From positions 465,308 to 529,307 of the forward strand of contig NW_020194684.1 of the NCBI RefSeq assembly GCF_002865645.1: DNA of 64,000 nt, in the 5' to 3' direction. Shown here in pieces: positions 11,202 through 22,370 of this stretch (position 1 is the first letter of the stretch; each line of letters begins with the position of its first letter). The DNA comes from Hyaloscypha bicolor E (Eukaryota; Ascomycota; Leotiomycetes; Helotiales; Hyaloscyphaceae). Below the pieces are notes generated by a model. It saw nothing but the letters and a program-made list of their open reading frames with translations, searched no databases and was not told the DNA's origin. A program made the position numbers and the translations under genes.

Positions 11202-11323
11202 CTCTCCCCCCCCCTAATTAAATGTAACAGTGGGTCCCCGCAAAACCAGCCTGGCACGGTCCAGTTGCCATACCAAAAACCCCTGCACTTGGACCCACCG
11301 TTACATTTATTTAGGGGGTACAG
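11202..11323. mobile_element. Small TA-flanked MITE (C-rich ends), copy A
   Basis: A 122 bp element flanked by TA. Its inverted ends contain a C/G run followed by CTAA(T/A)TAAATGTAAC and GTGGGTC, and the centre holds GCCTGGCACGGTCCAG. Copy B at 14788-14916 has the same ends and centre in the opposite orientation. TA target and small size point to a Tc1/mariner-mobilised MITE. Confidence 0.75.
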
Positions 11324-11325
11324 TA

Positions 11326-12557
11326 TCGAGTTAATCTGTTCCCAGCTGACTAGCGATTTAGCCACATTCTAGAAGCCGGCAGGGACTAGGCACGAGAGGG
11401 ATTAATACGAGTACGAATATAACGTGTGAGGTTCATGGAAGTCAGTGTTTACACGTGTCGAGAGCTATATCGGAACTTTACTGGTCAGCGGTCCTATTTG
11501 AAAGGCTCACTCCGAATAGGGGCCGATCGAGTCATTCCCTAAGATGTTAACCATTTCATCCCCGGCCGAGTCGCAATACCGACTGTTCGAAACCAACATT
11601 TCCACTTGTTGATTGCTGTCTCAGAACCTTACTGGTCCTATTTTGAACACCCTTTCCGGATGGACGCCGATTACACCATGCAAATGACGATGACATTTGA
11701 TTCCTGGTACATTCGCAATACCGAAGAACCAAAGCAACGGTAACGCCCGGAGTTTTTGTAATCCAGAGTATCTCGACAAAAGAGACCTGGGCCTCGGGAG
11801 TATCGCTCCTATCACAAGGCGAACGTGGTTATTTCGAGTCCTGTTTCCTCGCATCGGGAAGTTCATCTCGAATCGCCAAGAATATCTACATGGTGTTACA
11901 ATCTCCTTGTTCACAGCATTCGGCTTTTTGTGACTGACTGAGAATTTGTCACGACGAATAAAGGACCAAGTCATCTCAATGCAAACTCTACCCTGTGTCA
12001 GAGCGTCCACCTCCCGTGGACGAAGAACCAACAGGTTTGTGTCAGGTAGCCGACCGCGTGGAATCGGTTGGTTTGATCCTTCACCAACTCCCGGCGTGGT
12101 GGGTTGCGGCACCGTGTCGGTGTCCGGATCCCAATAGTCACTGATTTTCGAGCAAGTCGAAGCCGACTTAGATAGGCAAGCGTCATGTCGAAATCCATCG
12201 AGTTATGCAGATAAAATACAAGTTTAATGCTGTGTGTATTCCTATTCCTATCACGCTCTATCAGGCAGCCAACTCCAGGAGAGCGCAGTCCTGACCCGTA
12301 CTGCTTCCTTCGCTCCTCGACCAAGTATAACCCCTCCCCTTCCTTTTTCTTTTTAATAACCTCGTTAAATCCAATACTGCAATTCAAGTGAAAGTCGGCA
12401 TTACTGTATAATCTCTACCAACGGCTTTCAATCCAAACTCGCAAATCCTATCCAACGCCAGTTCAAATGCTCACAAACGTCGTTCAATTCCTTTCCTGCG
12501 GACTCCACGTCCAACTCCGCAAGCTCTAGTCTTCAAATCCAGATCCAGATCCTTCAT
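11326..12557. other. Intergenic region without a supported gene
   Basis: A 163-codon minus frame (11621-12112) and its neighbours show no known domain and unlikely composition (many Arg, Cys and Trp). I regard this as non-coding or decayed sequence. Confidence 0.4.
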
Positions 12558-12969
12558 CTAGGTGCCACAGCCACCAGCCCCTTCCAAAAACCCAGTATTG
12601 CCCTCCATACACTCCGCATTCCGCCTCGTCGCATGCAAGATTCCCCCAAACACCGACAGCGGAAGCACCAGTAATACGACTACCGCAACAGCGATGCAGA
12701 TGGATGCCTTCCTTCTGTTCCTACTCCTGTCTTTAGGTGAAGGGTCTAAGGATTTGCGTTTTGCTGAGTGTGAGGCGGCTACGGCAGGGAATGGAGTAGG
12801 AGCGCGGTAAAGGGAGTAGAGCGGTGGTGGGTGAGTTGGAGAGGAGGGCGTTGGCGAGGAAGAGCGTGAGATATGGTGGTAGATGGGGAGCTGGGCGGTG
12901 TCAGTACAACTGTCTGTTCGTAGTGGAGAGCAAATATACCAGTGGTACATCTTTTGTTTCGTGGGGCAT
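12558..12969 (-). CDS. Small single-pass membrane protein with PPxY motif (first of three)
   Basis: Exon 1 is 12940-12969 (MPHETKDVPL) and exon 2 is 12558-12890, joined across a 49 nt intron with a CTGAC branch site; total 120 aa. A Ser/Pro-rich N-terminal half contains PPLY at residues 32-35. A basic stretch (KDRSRNRRK) precedes one transmembrane helix (about 72-96), and a short C-terminal tail holds two Cys. Layout and exon structure match the gene at 17512-17915, including RSR-K before the helix and LSVFGG at its end. PPxY motifs bind WW domains, for example of Rsp5-type ubiquitin ligases, so an adaptor role at membranes is possible but unproven. By the positive-inside rule the N-terminal part should face the cytosol. 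I recognise no named family. Confidence 0.65.
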
Positions 12970-13894
12970 TGTTGCTTGTGGTCTTCAGATCTCTCTCAAT
13001 CCTCTTTCTCCGTTTTGAAAATTCTCGGTCGCCTTGCCCTCAATTGAATTCTCTCGCAACTCAGAATTCCCAGGAAATACTGTGACAAAGGAAAGAGTTT
13101 CTCAAGTCCAATTAGGTGTTAATTTTGATCTCAATCGTGTTCTTTTCTGCCAATCACAATTGAAGCTTCAAAGTTTCTAGCAAAAATATCCCACTCTTTA
13201 AATAGGTGGCACATCCATATGTGGTCCCCCCAGCCTTCAAATATTATTTCAACAAACAGCACACTATAGATGAACCATAGGCCTGCATGGAATGCGCCTT
13301 CTATTGGTTCAGACAGGGAGGGCTCGAGGCAAAACCGTCAGCACGCCCCGGGCACACTCAGCCACCCCCAGGTCAGACCACAGGGGATGCCTGGGGGCAC
13401 AGCATAAAAATTCTGGCCAGTCTGAGTTTGATACCACACACAACACGTCCAACTAAAGAGGTCGTAACTTGTGGTAATGTATTGCGGCGCCTAACTGCCA
13501 AACTCGCGCCTTGATTCGATCGACCGTGGGTAAATGCGAGGTTTCATCAGCCCGGAACTCGAACCCTCGAGCCTGCGAGCCTGCATTACGTACTCGTCTA
13601 TTCTTGTGAGGCTCCATTTAAATCTCTTGTCATGTATTGCACCAGTATTGTTCAAGGTGGCATTGATTGTCATCATTGATACCTGGCTCTAAACCCTAAT
13701 ACATGCCGATTTGTTGAATTCAGTTTCTCCGAGACAACATCTCTAACAGCAGTCCCATTCCCATTCCCCAACGCCAAAGGTACAGGCATACTGTCGAGTC
13801 CTTCCCTGCACTATCCCCTTTTTATTCTTACCATAGGCCCGGATGGCATCAACAGCTGCGACAACAACAGCCGCAACTTAAAACACCCCCACTC
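12970..13894. other. Spacer between the first two membrane-protein genes
   Basis: Mostly non-coding by inspection. An 18-base tRNA T-arm-like sequence near 13555-13572 is isolated. No repeat ends were found. Confidence 0.4.
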
Positions 13895-14407
13895 CTACGC
13901 CCTAGCTTTAATCGTAAAACCCACACCCGCCCCCACCCCAAGTATTGTCAGCACGACTACGACAATAAGTACTACGAACTTCCCCCCCATCTTCGCTTTG
14001 TCCTTTCCTGTAATCTGCCTCTCTCCACTCTCGTAGTACTTGGGATCGTAGGGGGAAGGGAAGTTATCGCGGACGAGGGCTTCATCGTCTGCGGAGCTGC
14101 CAGCGAGCGAATTAGCTGTTGCATGAGTATGTTTTCGTGGTTTTTTGACATGGGAAAGGTGGAGGCTTACTTGAGAGAGCGTGGATTCCATGGGATTGCA
14201 GGGGGAGGTGCGAGAGGGACGGATGTAGGCGTGTTGATGGGTGTGTATTTGAAGGTCCTGGTGGAGGAGGTAAACGGGTCTTTGGACTTGGTTGTCTGTT
14301 AATTTTTTTGCTATTAGTTATGGGTATGTTGATGAGGGTAGTGGGTTGGAGAAATGGGAGGTTACCTTCGACACGGCCGCTGCTTCGGGACGGAAGGGAT
14401 CGGGCAT
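13895..14407 (-). CDS. Small single-pass membrane protein (second of three)
   Basis: Exons 14366-14407, 14171-14295 and 13895-14096 join in frame to 122 aa. Introns are 70 and 74 nt; the second has donor GTAAGC, branch GCTAAT and acceptor GGCAG. The N-terminal half is Ser/Thr/Pro-rich (VPLAPPPAIPWNP). Residues 57-92 are charged with FPSPYDPKYY, followed by a Val-rich transmembrane helix (about 95-118) and a four-residue tail. As in its neighbours, intron 1 sits in phase 0 after a short first exon. It lacks a strict PPxY, so kinship rests on layout, gene order and exon structure and not on a shared motif. The C-terminal anchor suggests the bulk of the chain is cytosolic. Function unknown. Confidence 0.6.
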
Positions 14408-14787
14408 TTTGAGAACTTCCGAGTCCTCTCGGCCCCTCGGGCATCCGAGAAACTTTTCTAATTCCCCTCTTCTCAAAATTCGGCGTGGTTGGATTCCAAA
14501 GTTGCTAAGGCAAGCGGCGCGGTCGGATCAAGTGCTTCCCGTGATACTTCAGTCTGCAAACACCAACACTCTTCAAAACCAGATTCCGAATCGCGAAGCA
14601 GATCTCAAGGAGCGAAGAATTCGGAATCCATCTCCTCTCTTGTATGCACAGACGACCCCAGGACCAACAGTAGATTCCGGAGGCGGCGTGGTGGAATCTG
14701 TAACAGTTTGGCGATCATTGTTGGCAGCATCCTACGCGGGAAGGGAGGTCCAATCGCCTCGTTGCAAGCGCAAATGAGGATATGCTA

Positions 14788-14916
14788 CTCGGCCCCCCCC
14801 CCCTAATTAAATGTAACAGTGGGTCAAAGTGCAGGGATTTTTTGGTATGGCAACTGGACCGTGCCAGGCTGCTTTTGCGGGGACCCACTATTACATTTAT
14901 TTAGGAGGGGGCAGAG
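14788..14916. mobile_element. Small TA-flanked MITE (C-rich ends), copy B
   Basis: A 129 bp element between TA at 14786-14787 and TA at 14917-14918, with the same inverted ends as copy A but reversed centre. Its right-hand TA is also the left target of the next element, so two elements lie head to tail across one TA. Confidence 0.75.
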
Positions 14917-14941
14917 TACGGAGGTACAGCCCATAATGATA

Positions 14942-16968
14942 ATCGTTCGGCGGTTCCCACCTACAATTCGCCTAGCACGCCTTGTAGGTGAGGGATAGCG
15001 ATACGCACAGAACAGCGATACGCAAATTTTTTACCCCACTTCCACACATCACTCCACCAAAATCACCAAAATGCCACCCGAACCACATGAAATCGAAGAG
15101 CGCATAGCTAAAGCCTCTCATGCAATGGATAATGATCCTTACCTGAGAGGTACGAAGGCTGCAAAGCAATTTGGGGCCCCATACGAACGTCTAATGGCTC
15201 GTCGACGTGGGCGTCCACCCAGCCACTCGCGAGGGGGGCAGAACAAAAAGCTCTCCGCACCACAAGACGATGCTCTAAAGGAGTATATTCTTATGCTCCA
15301 ATATTCCGGCCGTGGGGCCAATATATACGAGATTCGTGCAGCTGCAGGAAGGCTCCTTTTTTGGAGCTCTGGGGATTCCAATTCGTTAGTATCGATTTAA
15401 TAGACTAAAGCATGGATGGTCCGGCAAGCCGAATTCCTCAAATCAATACGAGAGAAGCCTTTATCCGCAAAGCGATTGGCTGCACATATTGTGGAGGATA
15501 TTAAGGGGCATTTTCAGGAATTTGATTAATGCAAGAGAAGATATAATATGGAGGATTACGATATGTCTAACTTTAACGAAAGTGGATTCCAAATTGGAGT
15601 AGTTACCGGCGATCGAGTCTACGTTTCCCACGATTGCGAAGCTATATATAATACAGATCCAGAGAATCGAGAGCTTGTAATAGCAGTGGCTATGATTAAT
15701 TATGGAGGAACCAAGGTACCAGCAATGATTATTTTTAAGGGAGCATACCACTTGCGGGGACATTTCAAAAACCAGCTTGACGAGAATATACTTTTTGCAC
15801 GATCTCCTATAGGATTTACTAATTATCGGCTTGGAGTATGCTATATTAAGTATTTTGACAGATTCTGTCCCCCTTCTGGACCCGGCAGATATCGTATCTT
15901 GATTTTCGATGGCTACGGCTCTCATATAAGTCGCGAATTCCTAGACTATTATTGGAAGTATCGCATACGACTATTCAAGCTTCCTGCACACACCACTCAC
16001 CTTCTCTAACCTCTTGATATGGCCGTTTTCCAAGCTTTAAAGCATTGGTTCCAAGTCGAATTACGTCAAGAGATCTTTATGGGTGCAGAGACAATGGACA
16101 AAAAGGCGTTTTTTGCGATATTCCAGAGGTTCTGGGATAAGGTGTTTAATAGCCGCACGATCACACGGAATTCCTTCAAGAAAACAGGGCTAATTCCTCT
16201 CGAACCAGAAGTGGTACTCTCAAAAATGAAGGAATATAAGCAACTTCAGAAGCAAACAAGACGACAAGCTCGTACGCCATCTCCTCTAACCTCTCCAATT
16301 CGATAATCTTTACTAATTCTTCCCTCCTCTCCTCTCGCATTTGCTACCCCGCCACCCCGCACTTCTCCTCCTGCCGAGAATTGGGCTAATTGGGCCACGC
16401 CATTAATAATTCGCATACGAAAGAAGGGTGTTATATATGTGAAGGAGCGAATAGAGGCAGCAATGAACGGTATACTAATTATACCATCTGTAAAGCATGT
16501 ACAAGAAAAGGTTGAGGGTATAGCGGAGCGATCCATACTATCCGGTGCTTTAGCAAAGCAAAGAGTCCACGATTTGAGCCTTGCAGAGCAAGAAAGGGAG
16601 AAGAGAAACGATAGGGATAATGGAAGGATCGTTCAAAAGTATGGAGAGATTTATGTATATTAAGGACGAGCAGATATTGCGGCAGATAACGAGGATGAGG
16701 TCAAAGTAGTTAATATGCGGAACGCCCGATTGGCCAAACCATGGAGGAAAAAGTATCGACAGATGATGGTATTATTTCCAGAGGACTATTGGAAGGTAAA
16801 GGCTCAAATGCGCTATACTTTCCATGATTTATGGGAGTGATGCGTGGGGTTTAAGGCAAATAATGGTAGATTTTGGTAAAAAATTTGCGTATCGCTGTTC
16901 TGTGCGTATCGCTATCCCTCACCTACAAGGCGTGCTAGGCGAATTGTAGGTGGGAACCGCCGAACGAT
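14942..16968 (+). mobile_element. pogo-like (Tc1/mariner) DNA transposon, inactivated
   Basis: 2027 bp with inverted repeats of about 94 bp that look identical (14942-15035 and 16875-16968), starting ATCGTTCGGCGGTTCCCACC and flanked by a duplicated TA. It carries a transposase pseudogene. The near-perfect repeats suggest a fairly recent arrival. Confidence 0.9.
15071..16663 (+). pseudogene. pogo-like DDE transposase pseudogene
   Basis: The N-terminal frame (15071-15400) carries a helix-turn-helix region of psq/CENP-B type, with RRGRPPSHSRGG followed by LSAPQDDALKEYI. The frame breaks near 15380-15410. The catalytic part continues at 15548-16009 with LIFDGYGSH, the usual site of the second catalytic Asp, and after a stop at about 16007-16009 with PLDMAVF, which holds the third. 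Another in-frame TAA lies just before 15548. The C-terminal tail (16439-16663) is a charged helix. Both stops may be CAA-to-TAA changes. The enzyme class cuts and pastes DNA at TA sites, matching the flanking TA. Not functional as it stands. Confidence 0.85.
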
Positions 16969-17511
16969 TAGTGATAGCGCCAGCAGGCGTCAATAGAAAA
17001 CTCGTGATTTCAATACTCGACAACTTTTGCTACACGAAACATAAAAAGTTCATTCAAAAGCTGTAAATATCCATAACAGTGCCGTATAGTAGTGCTACGT
17101 TTTTTCAAGTTTTTGTGATACGTTGTTGTTGCGATACCAGGTTGAAAGCTCGGACCCCTGCTAGCGCTATTACTATCATTATGGGCTGTACCTCCGTATG
17201 GATGCAGTCTTGGTTTTAAGTTACGAAGTGTGGAATTGTTGGTGTTTTGAAAATCATTATCATTTATCATTTGTGTGCGGTTTCACCTGATCGCTGTGAT
17301 AGTTCTTGCCGACCCCCAATGTGCGAGCGCTCGTCATTTCAGCCCCTCCAACCGCTATCTTGATCGCCCCCACCGCCATCTTTTCTCCTCTCCTCTCGTC
17401 TCGTCTCCCTGTGAACAATGGGTATAGCCAATCCAACCAATCCTTAACTCCATTCCAAAGCCCCCCAAAACAAACAATAAACAAGAATATGGTAAATTCA
17501 TAACTCGTCAC

Positions 17512-17915
17512 TCAATTCCCCGTCCCCCGTTCCCCTCTTCCCCAGTGATAAACACCACCAAAAACGCTCAGTACGACGACCAAGAAAATAACGCCCAAAC
17601 AGCCCGCAAAAATCATGAGCGCTTTCCGGCTACGATTTTTATCGTGGTATTCTTCTAGGGCAAATTTATCACGATAAGAAGAGTGTGATGATTCTGTGGA
17701 AGCCCGCGGTGCGGTGTGCAGGAAGGGAATAGTGGTTGGTTGTTGATAGGTGACGTGAGAGATGTAGGATGGTGGTGGTGGAGAGGGTGGTGATTGAGGC
17801 TAGTGATTGTTAATTGATTTGATTACAAATGAAAGGTAGATTGAAGGGAAAACCGTACGGCTAGGAAAGGGGAATCCTCTTCCAATTCTCGTGGTGTTCT
17901 TTCTTGCGTAGCCAT
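17512..17915 (-). CDS. Small single-pass membrane protein with PPxY motif (third of three)
   Basis: Exon 1 is 17859-17915 (19 codons) and exon 2 is 17512-17799, with a 59 nt intron between (donor GTACGG, branch ATTAAC); total 114 aa. A Pro-rich run ends in PPSY (residues 28-31). A Ser/Tyr-rich linker and a basic KNRSRK lead into a transmembrane helix (about 79-101) that ends VVVLSVFGG, then a short hydrophilic tail. The VLSVFGG end and preceding RSRK resemble PLSVFGG and RSRNRRK in the gene at 12558-12969; both have a phase-0 intron before the Pro-rich part. Paralogy is therefore likely, with transposons accumulating between the copies. A WW-domain or ubiquitin-ligase link is inference from the PPxY only. 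Confidence 0.68.
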
Positions 17916-18530
17916 TGTGAAGCCTGTTCTGCTCAAGCGAAGCCCCTGAAACCCAAAATCTGTTGTACAAACTCGATTACAGCGGAAAGTACGTGAATTG
18001 GACCAGTGCGCAACTGTGGAAGAGTTTCAAACATGAAGAGTAGCTCCTTCCTATATTACTCTCATGATACAAGGCTGACTCCATGCACCGAAATCCCCAT
18101 TCTATTCTTAGATCGCGATGTCGGGCCTGGTCCAATGATCGCTTGAGGCTTTGAGGCTGTGGCTGACTGGGCTGAGGCTTGGCCACGCAGCTGCCAAGAA
18201 ATCGAGGCGCGGGTGCAGGTCGATGTGATACCGAAGGATAAGCCTCATATTTGAAGCTTTTTAATTGGCGATGGGCTGTAATACAGGAGGAAGGAGGGGG
18301 AAGAAGTTCGTTGTTGGAGGTGGGCACGTGATCATGACTTCAGGCATTGAGGACACCCGAAAGACCACGTCCGCCCAATCTCACCTCACCCATCCCTCAC
18401 CGCCTACACAGTCAGCCACGCCGCCTCATTACTGTCCCGATCGACACCGAACCATCCAGAAGAAGAAGAAAGAGGATCAACAGATTCCATCGCGTCTTTG
18501 TCTCCAGGCCGCTTTCAATTGGGTCTGTTA
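17916..18530. other. Upstream region of the third membrane-protein gene
   Basis: No supported gene. The plus frames at 18265-18708 run into the next repeat and have no domain. Confidence 0.4.
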
Positions 18531-19035
18531 CCCCCCGTTCGTCAGTACGAGCGATTGTCAATCGGGGTCCCTATTGCCCAATTGCGGGCCCCGATCGCTT
18601 AATCGCCTGCTTAAGCGAACTCCGGTTTATAAATACGAAGTCGAATACGAGCAAATTTTTAAAATACTAAAATATTTTAATCCCTATAAATTATTTAAAT
18701 CCTATTAATATAATCATTTAGAAAAAGTTTAGTTAATTATATTAATTAAGTAATATTAGCCCTAATCTTTTATTATAACTCTAAAACCTTTTTAATATAA
18801 TTTTAATTTCAAATATATAAAATTATTTATATCTTTTAATCTTTAATAGAATTTAATCTATAAAAGATTTATTTGAGTCTCTTATAAGTATTAATCCTTT
18901 CTATTTAATTAAATTTTAGCCTTTATCCTTTATTAGAAAGTTATAAACTATTTTAAAATCGGGCTCTTTTATTAGCGAATCGGGGTCCTCGCTTAGGTCC
19001 GATTGATCAATCGCTCGTATTGACGAACCGGGGGG
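18531..19035. mobile_element. Element with C-rich inverted ends and an AT-rich core
   Basis: About 505 bp. Left end CCCCCCGTTCGTCAGTACGA and right end (inverse) CCCCCCGGTTCGTCAATACG, both followed by GAGCGATT and several CGATT/AATCGG motifs. The centre (18640-18960) is strongly AT-rich as after RIP. The same ends bound the 4.9 kb element at 56945-61849, so this is a deleted relative. No clear target duplication was found. Confidence 0.65.
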
Positions 19036-19501
19036 AACAGGTCGCATACAGAAGTCCGAGCGATGCTCTGATTCGTGGGATTTCTCCAGCCGGGACTGGA
19101 TCAACTGCCGTCGGAACATCTGGGGATAGGAAACAGGGGGGATTGACCCCGCGATCTGAGAGACCTGATGGCTGAATGGGTCGAGCCGGCAGTATCCCCG
19201 ATGAGAGTTGCAGGGCTCCCCGCATTTGCTGCTTATATCTTGGTACTGGTGACGGGCGCGGTGTCCTCTGGGGTTAGATTCGGACTGAGAAAGGTACCAA
19301 GCGGACAACCATTTCCAATTTCAGATTTTTGAACTCCTTCCCGGGCAAGATCTGTCCGAACATCTCGGTTTGAGGTGCAGACATGTGTCAATCTAAAATT
19401 CGATAGGCACCATTTCAAAATTATTATATGTAAGGTACCGTGTCTCACTTGTTTCCGCCATCGAGACCCCCAGCTTTCTGCCTCTTCAATTAATGTCCAT
19501 A

Positions 19502-21137
19502 ATGTTTCCTATGAAGGGGCAGATTGTATTCCTCTTGCTGCTGGAGTTCGTCTGGTCTGCGACTGTCACATATACAATCCCTGCATCTGCTCCGACAACA
19601 GCAACAGCTCTTGATCCTGCACCTCTGGGAATATCGTAAGTTCCCCATTTCCTTGGCATTGGATGAGAAAATGCTGAATTTTGAACAGTTTTGAATTCTT
19701 CGCTTTCCCTTCATACTTCTTGAACGTCACTGGGACCAATCAATGTCTAAAGAACTTGAAGGAGTTGACGGGGACATGGCCTCCGATTCGAATTGGTGGG
19801 ACTACACAGTGAGTTGCTCTGGGGAAACAATTGGACATAAGCTGAATGTGAACAGAGATCGAGCCACATATGATGCGTCATCCTCAGCATATGTCACATA
19901 CTCGGTGGCATCTCCACTCGACGCTCCAGCTTCGTTGACTTTTGGCCCGAAATTCATGGACCTTGCATCCACATACCTGGGAACGGTTGTCATGGGTGAG
20001 TAAACTTCAGAAAGGAGTTGAATTTAGCTGATGTCATTGTAGGTCTGAATCGTGGACACGACGACATCGCCAACACAATCGCCGCAGCAAAAGTAGCCAG
20101 CGACAAAATGAGTAACCTCCTCGCCATCGAACTAGGCAACGAACCCGAATGTAAGGGCCTCCATCCGCTTCCCAAGCCCCTCTAACAAAACAGACTACAC
20201 CAGCGACAAACAACCTATCGCCCTTAACGCCGGCACCTGGACCCCCGCCACCGACGCCGAATCGCAAGATGACTGGGATATCCGCGTCGGGTCAGCCCTG
20301 CACCGAAACCTCATAATTCAAGCTGGCAACTCCAACGACTCGCCCCCGAAATGGGGGGCCGTAGAACTGATCGCCACCGAAAACAGCACCGCAAAATCCT
20401 ACGTGCATGACTACGCGCATCACAACTACCCCGGCGGCACCCTCACCACTCTCATGTCGCATTCCAACATCGTTTCGAACCTCGCTATTTTCGAACCAGA
20501 GGTTGCGGCGGTGAGTGATGAGGGGAAAGAGTATGTCCTTGGGGAAACGAATAGTGTTAGTGGTGGCGGAGCAGCGACCGTCAGTCCGCTGTTTGGCGCG
20601 GCGGTTTGGACAATGGATTATATGTTAAGGGCCGCGGTCTTGGGGATCAAGAGGGTGTATTATCATCACGGGACGGTAGGGAAGTGCTTTTATTGCTTTT
20701 GGGGGAGGTACAGTATGGGTGCTCCGTACTATGGCGCGTATGCAGCTACTGCGGCTATGGCTGGTGGCTCGTCTATTGTTTCCCTCGATGAGGGGAGTAC
20801 GAACTATGGTGGGTACATAGTGTCTGATAGAGATGGGACACCAATGAGGGTGTTGCTTCTTAATTCTGATTTTTACGGGGGGGGTGGATCGAGGGGCAGT
20901 CAGACTTTTGTATTGAGTGGGTTGACGGGGGGGAAGAGCAGTGCGAAGAGGTTAAGCGCGCCCAGTGCAAACTCTAGGGTTGATCAGGGTGGGAATCCAA
21001 GCTTCGGAGGGCAGATGTTTGCGAACGGGACATGTGAGGTGAGAGGGGAGGAGGTGTGGGAAATGGTTGATGTTGTGGATGGGAACGGGACGTTTGTTGT
21101 TGGTGCAAGTGAGGCACTTTTGGTGTATCTGAAATAA
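19502..21137 (+). CDS. GH79-family glycosidase (beta-glucuronidase-like), secreted
   Basis: Five exons (19502-19635, 19689-19808, 19856-19995, 20043-20150, 20194-21137) join to 481 aa. A signal peptide is seen (GQIVFLLLLEFVWSA). The fold matches fungal GH79 enzymes, which release glucuronic acid or its 4-O-methyl form from glycans: PIRIGGTTQDRATY, the acid/base motif GNEPE (Glu165) and the nucleophile motif LGETNSVSGGG (Glu about 285). The C-terminal part has the beta-rich look of the GH79 accessory domain. Introns are 43-53 nt and GT-AG. Start ambiguity: in-frame ATGs at 19493, 19502 and 19511 all precede the signal peptide. Several Asn-X-Ser/Thr sites fit secretion. Exact substrate cannot be assigned. 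No partner enzymes lie next to it. Confidence 0.9.
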
Positions 21138-22370
21138 TGATAACACAGGACCCCAGAGGCTTTGAGCTCTTCTAGCAACACAATTGGAACGAGAAGATTT
21201 CAGTTATGTGCAAATCAATAGGGTATTCGAAGGCTTGTAACTTCACTTTTGCTACGGGGCTGCTGGGGAAGCGTGCCACCAAGCGTGCCGTCACTTCAAG
21301 GCTTTGCAGTAGAAGATCGAGAGGTGGTGGAGAAAGCGAAGGACTTCAATAGTACATGCCGGACGCCGCATCTTAGGTTCGATGTCCCGCCAGGGATATG
21401 TGGGATCTTGAGGGGGTCTTCGCTATTTTTATTGGGCAGGTGGGATGTGGGAATGAGGATTGAGAACATGAGAGTGATGGAGTTATGACTGGGCTTATTG
21501 TTTGTTTATTGAACCGTTGCCGATCTTTGGGCGAGGCATGGTGTGTTGTGTGAGGGTTGAGGTTGTACAGTGTTATTCGGGGGTAGGGGGGAGGGTTCGT
21601 TGAGTCGGGCGAGCAGAGGATTTTGCTCAAGTGATCGGTCATGCACGTTTACAGGGCTGCTTTATTCAAAGTGACTTGTTAAGGGTATTTGCAAAACGGT
21701 TGTACGCTGTAGTGCAGGAATGGTGGTGGTTGGTGGTGGTTGGTCATAGGCCCGCAATTGCCACTCTACCGGATAATGACATGAAACTGACGAAGGATCA
21801 AATCCTCGTCAACCTGCCAGCATTATTGCGGAATGTTTCCTGCCACCCTTTATTCAATGCCGAGAGTGGATTTAAAGGCATCTTCTATAAAAATATCTCT
21901 GGAAAGAAGTCTCATTCAATCTGGTGCATTAGAGAGTAGCCCATGCAGCAGACAACTGCTCCTCAGCAAATCAGTAGCCATGCGAGTTATGTAGGAACCT
22001 TGATTTCTATTTTTAACACGTTTCCCTCGGTATTTGTACGCGGCGGAATTGGTCCCCATTCCTGGGGAGGAACATTCCTCCGATCTTACTACACCGCGAT
22101 ATATATGTTACACAAGATGATAAAAAGGTTAAAATGACCTCCACTCATCTATCGTGGTGCGTGTGTAACGTCGCTTCACATCTCGCCACGCTTACCTCTA
22201 GCTCCAGTGCCTTCCCGATTCTAGCATCTAGTAAATACGAGGTGATTATACATTGTCCGCAGACCACTTGAACAGATGATATCCACAATTTTGAAGCTGC
22301 TTCACAATATCTTCTCACACGTTTGCACCCTCCACAAGTATAACAGAACGCCCATCTTCCGTCTACTACA
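21138..22370. other. Intergenic region
   Basis: Short frames only, none recognisable. It probably includes the promoter of the downstream secreted protein; a TATATAT-containing stretch lies near 22098-22107, far upstream. Confidence 0.4.

Larger units (their letters stand above)
14919..17196. mobile_element. TA-flanked MITE of about 249 bp interrupted by a pogo-like transposon
   Basis: The ends are CGGAGGTACAGCCCATAATG and its inverse, flanked by TA (14917-14918 and 17197-17198). Removing the pogo insertion (14942-16968 plus one TA) restores an inverted repeat of about 45 bp. Its inner part reads TAGTGATAGCGCCAGCAGG on the left and TAGTAATAGCGCTAGCAGG on the right. Confidence 0.8.

Noticed and set aside
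11621..12112. 163-codon minus frame
   Set aside because: No domain, odd composition, no intron or promoter signs, and competing frames on the other strand.
13555..13572. tRNA T-arm-like sequence (GGTTCGAGTTCC on the minus strand)
   Set aside because: No matching acceptor, D or anticodon arms at the right spacing.
13688..13702. Telomere-like TAAACCCTAA
   Set aside because: A single unit, not an array.
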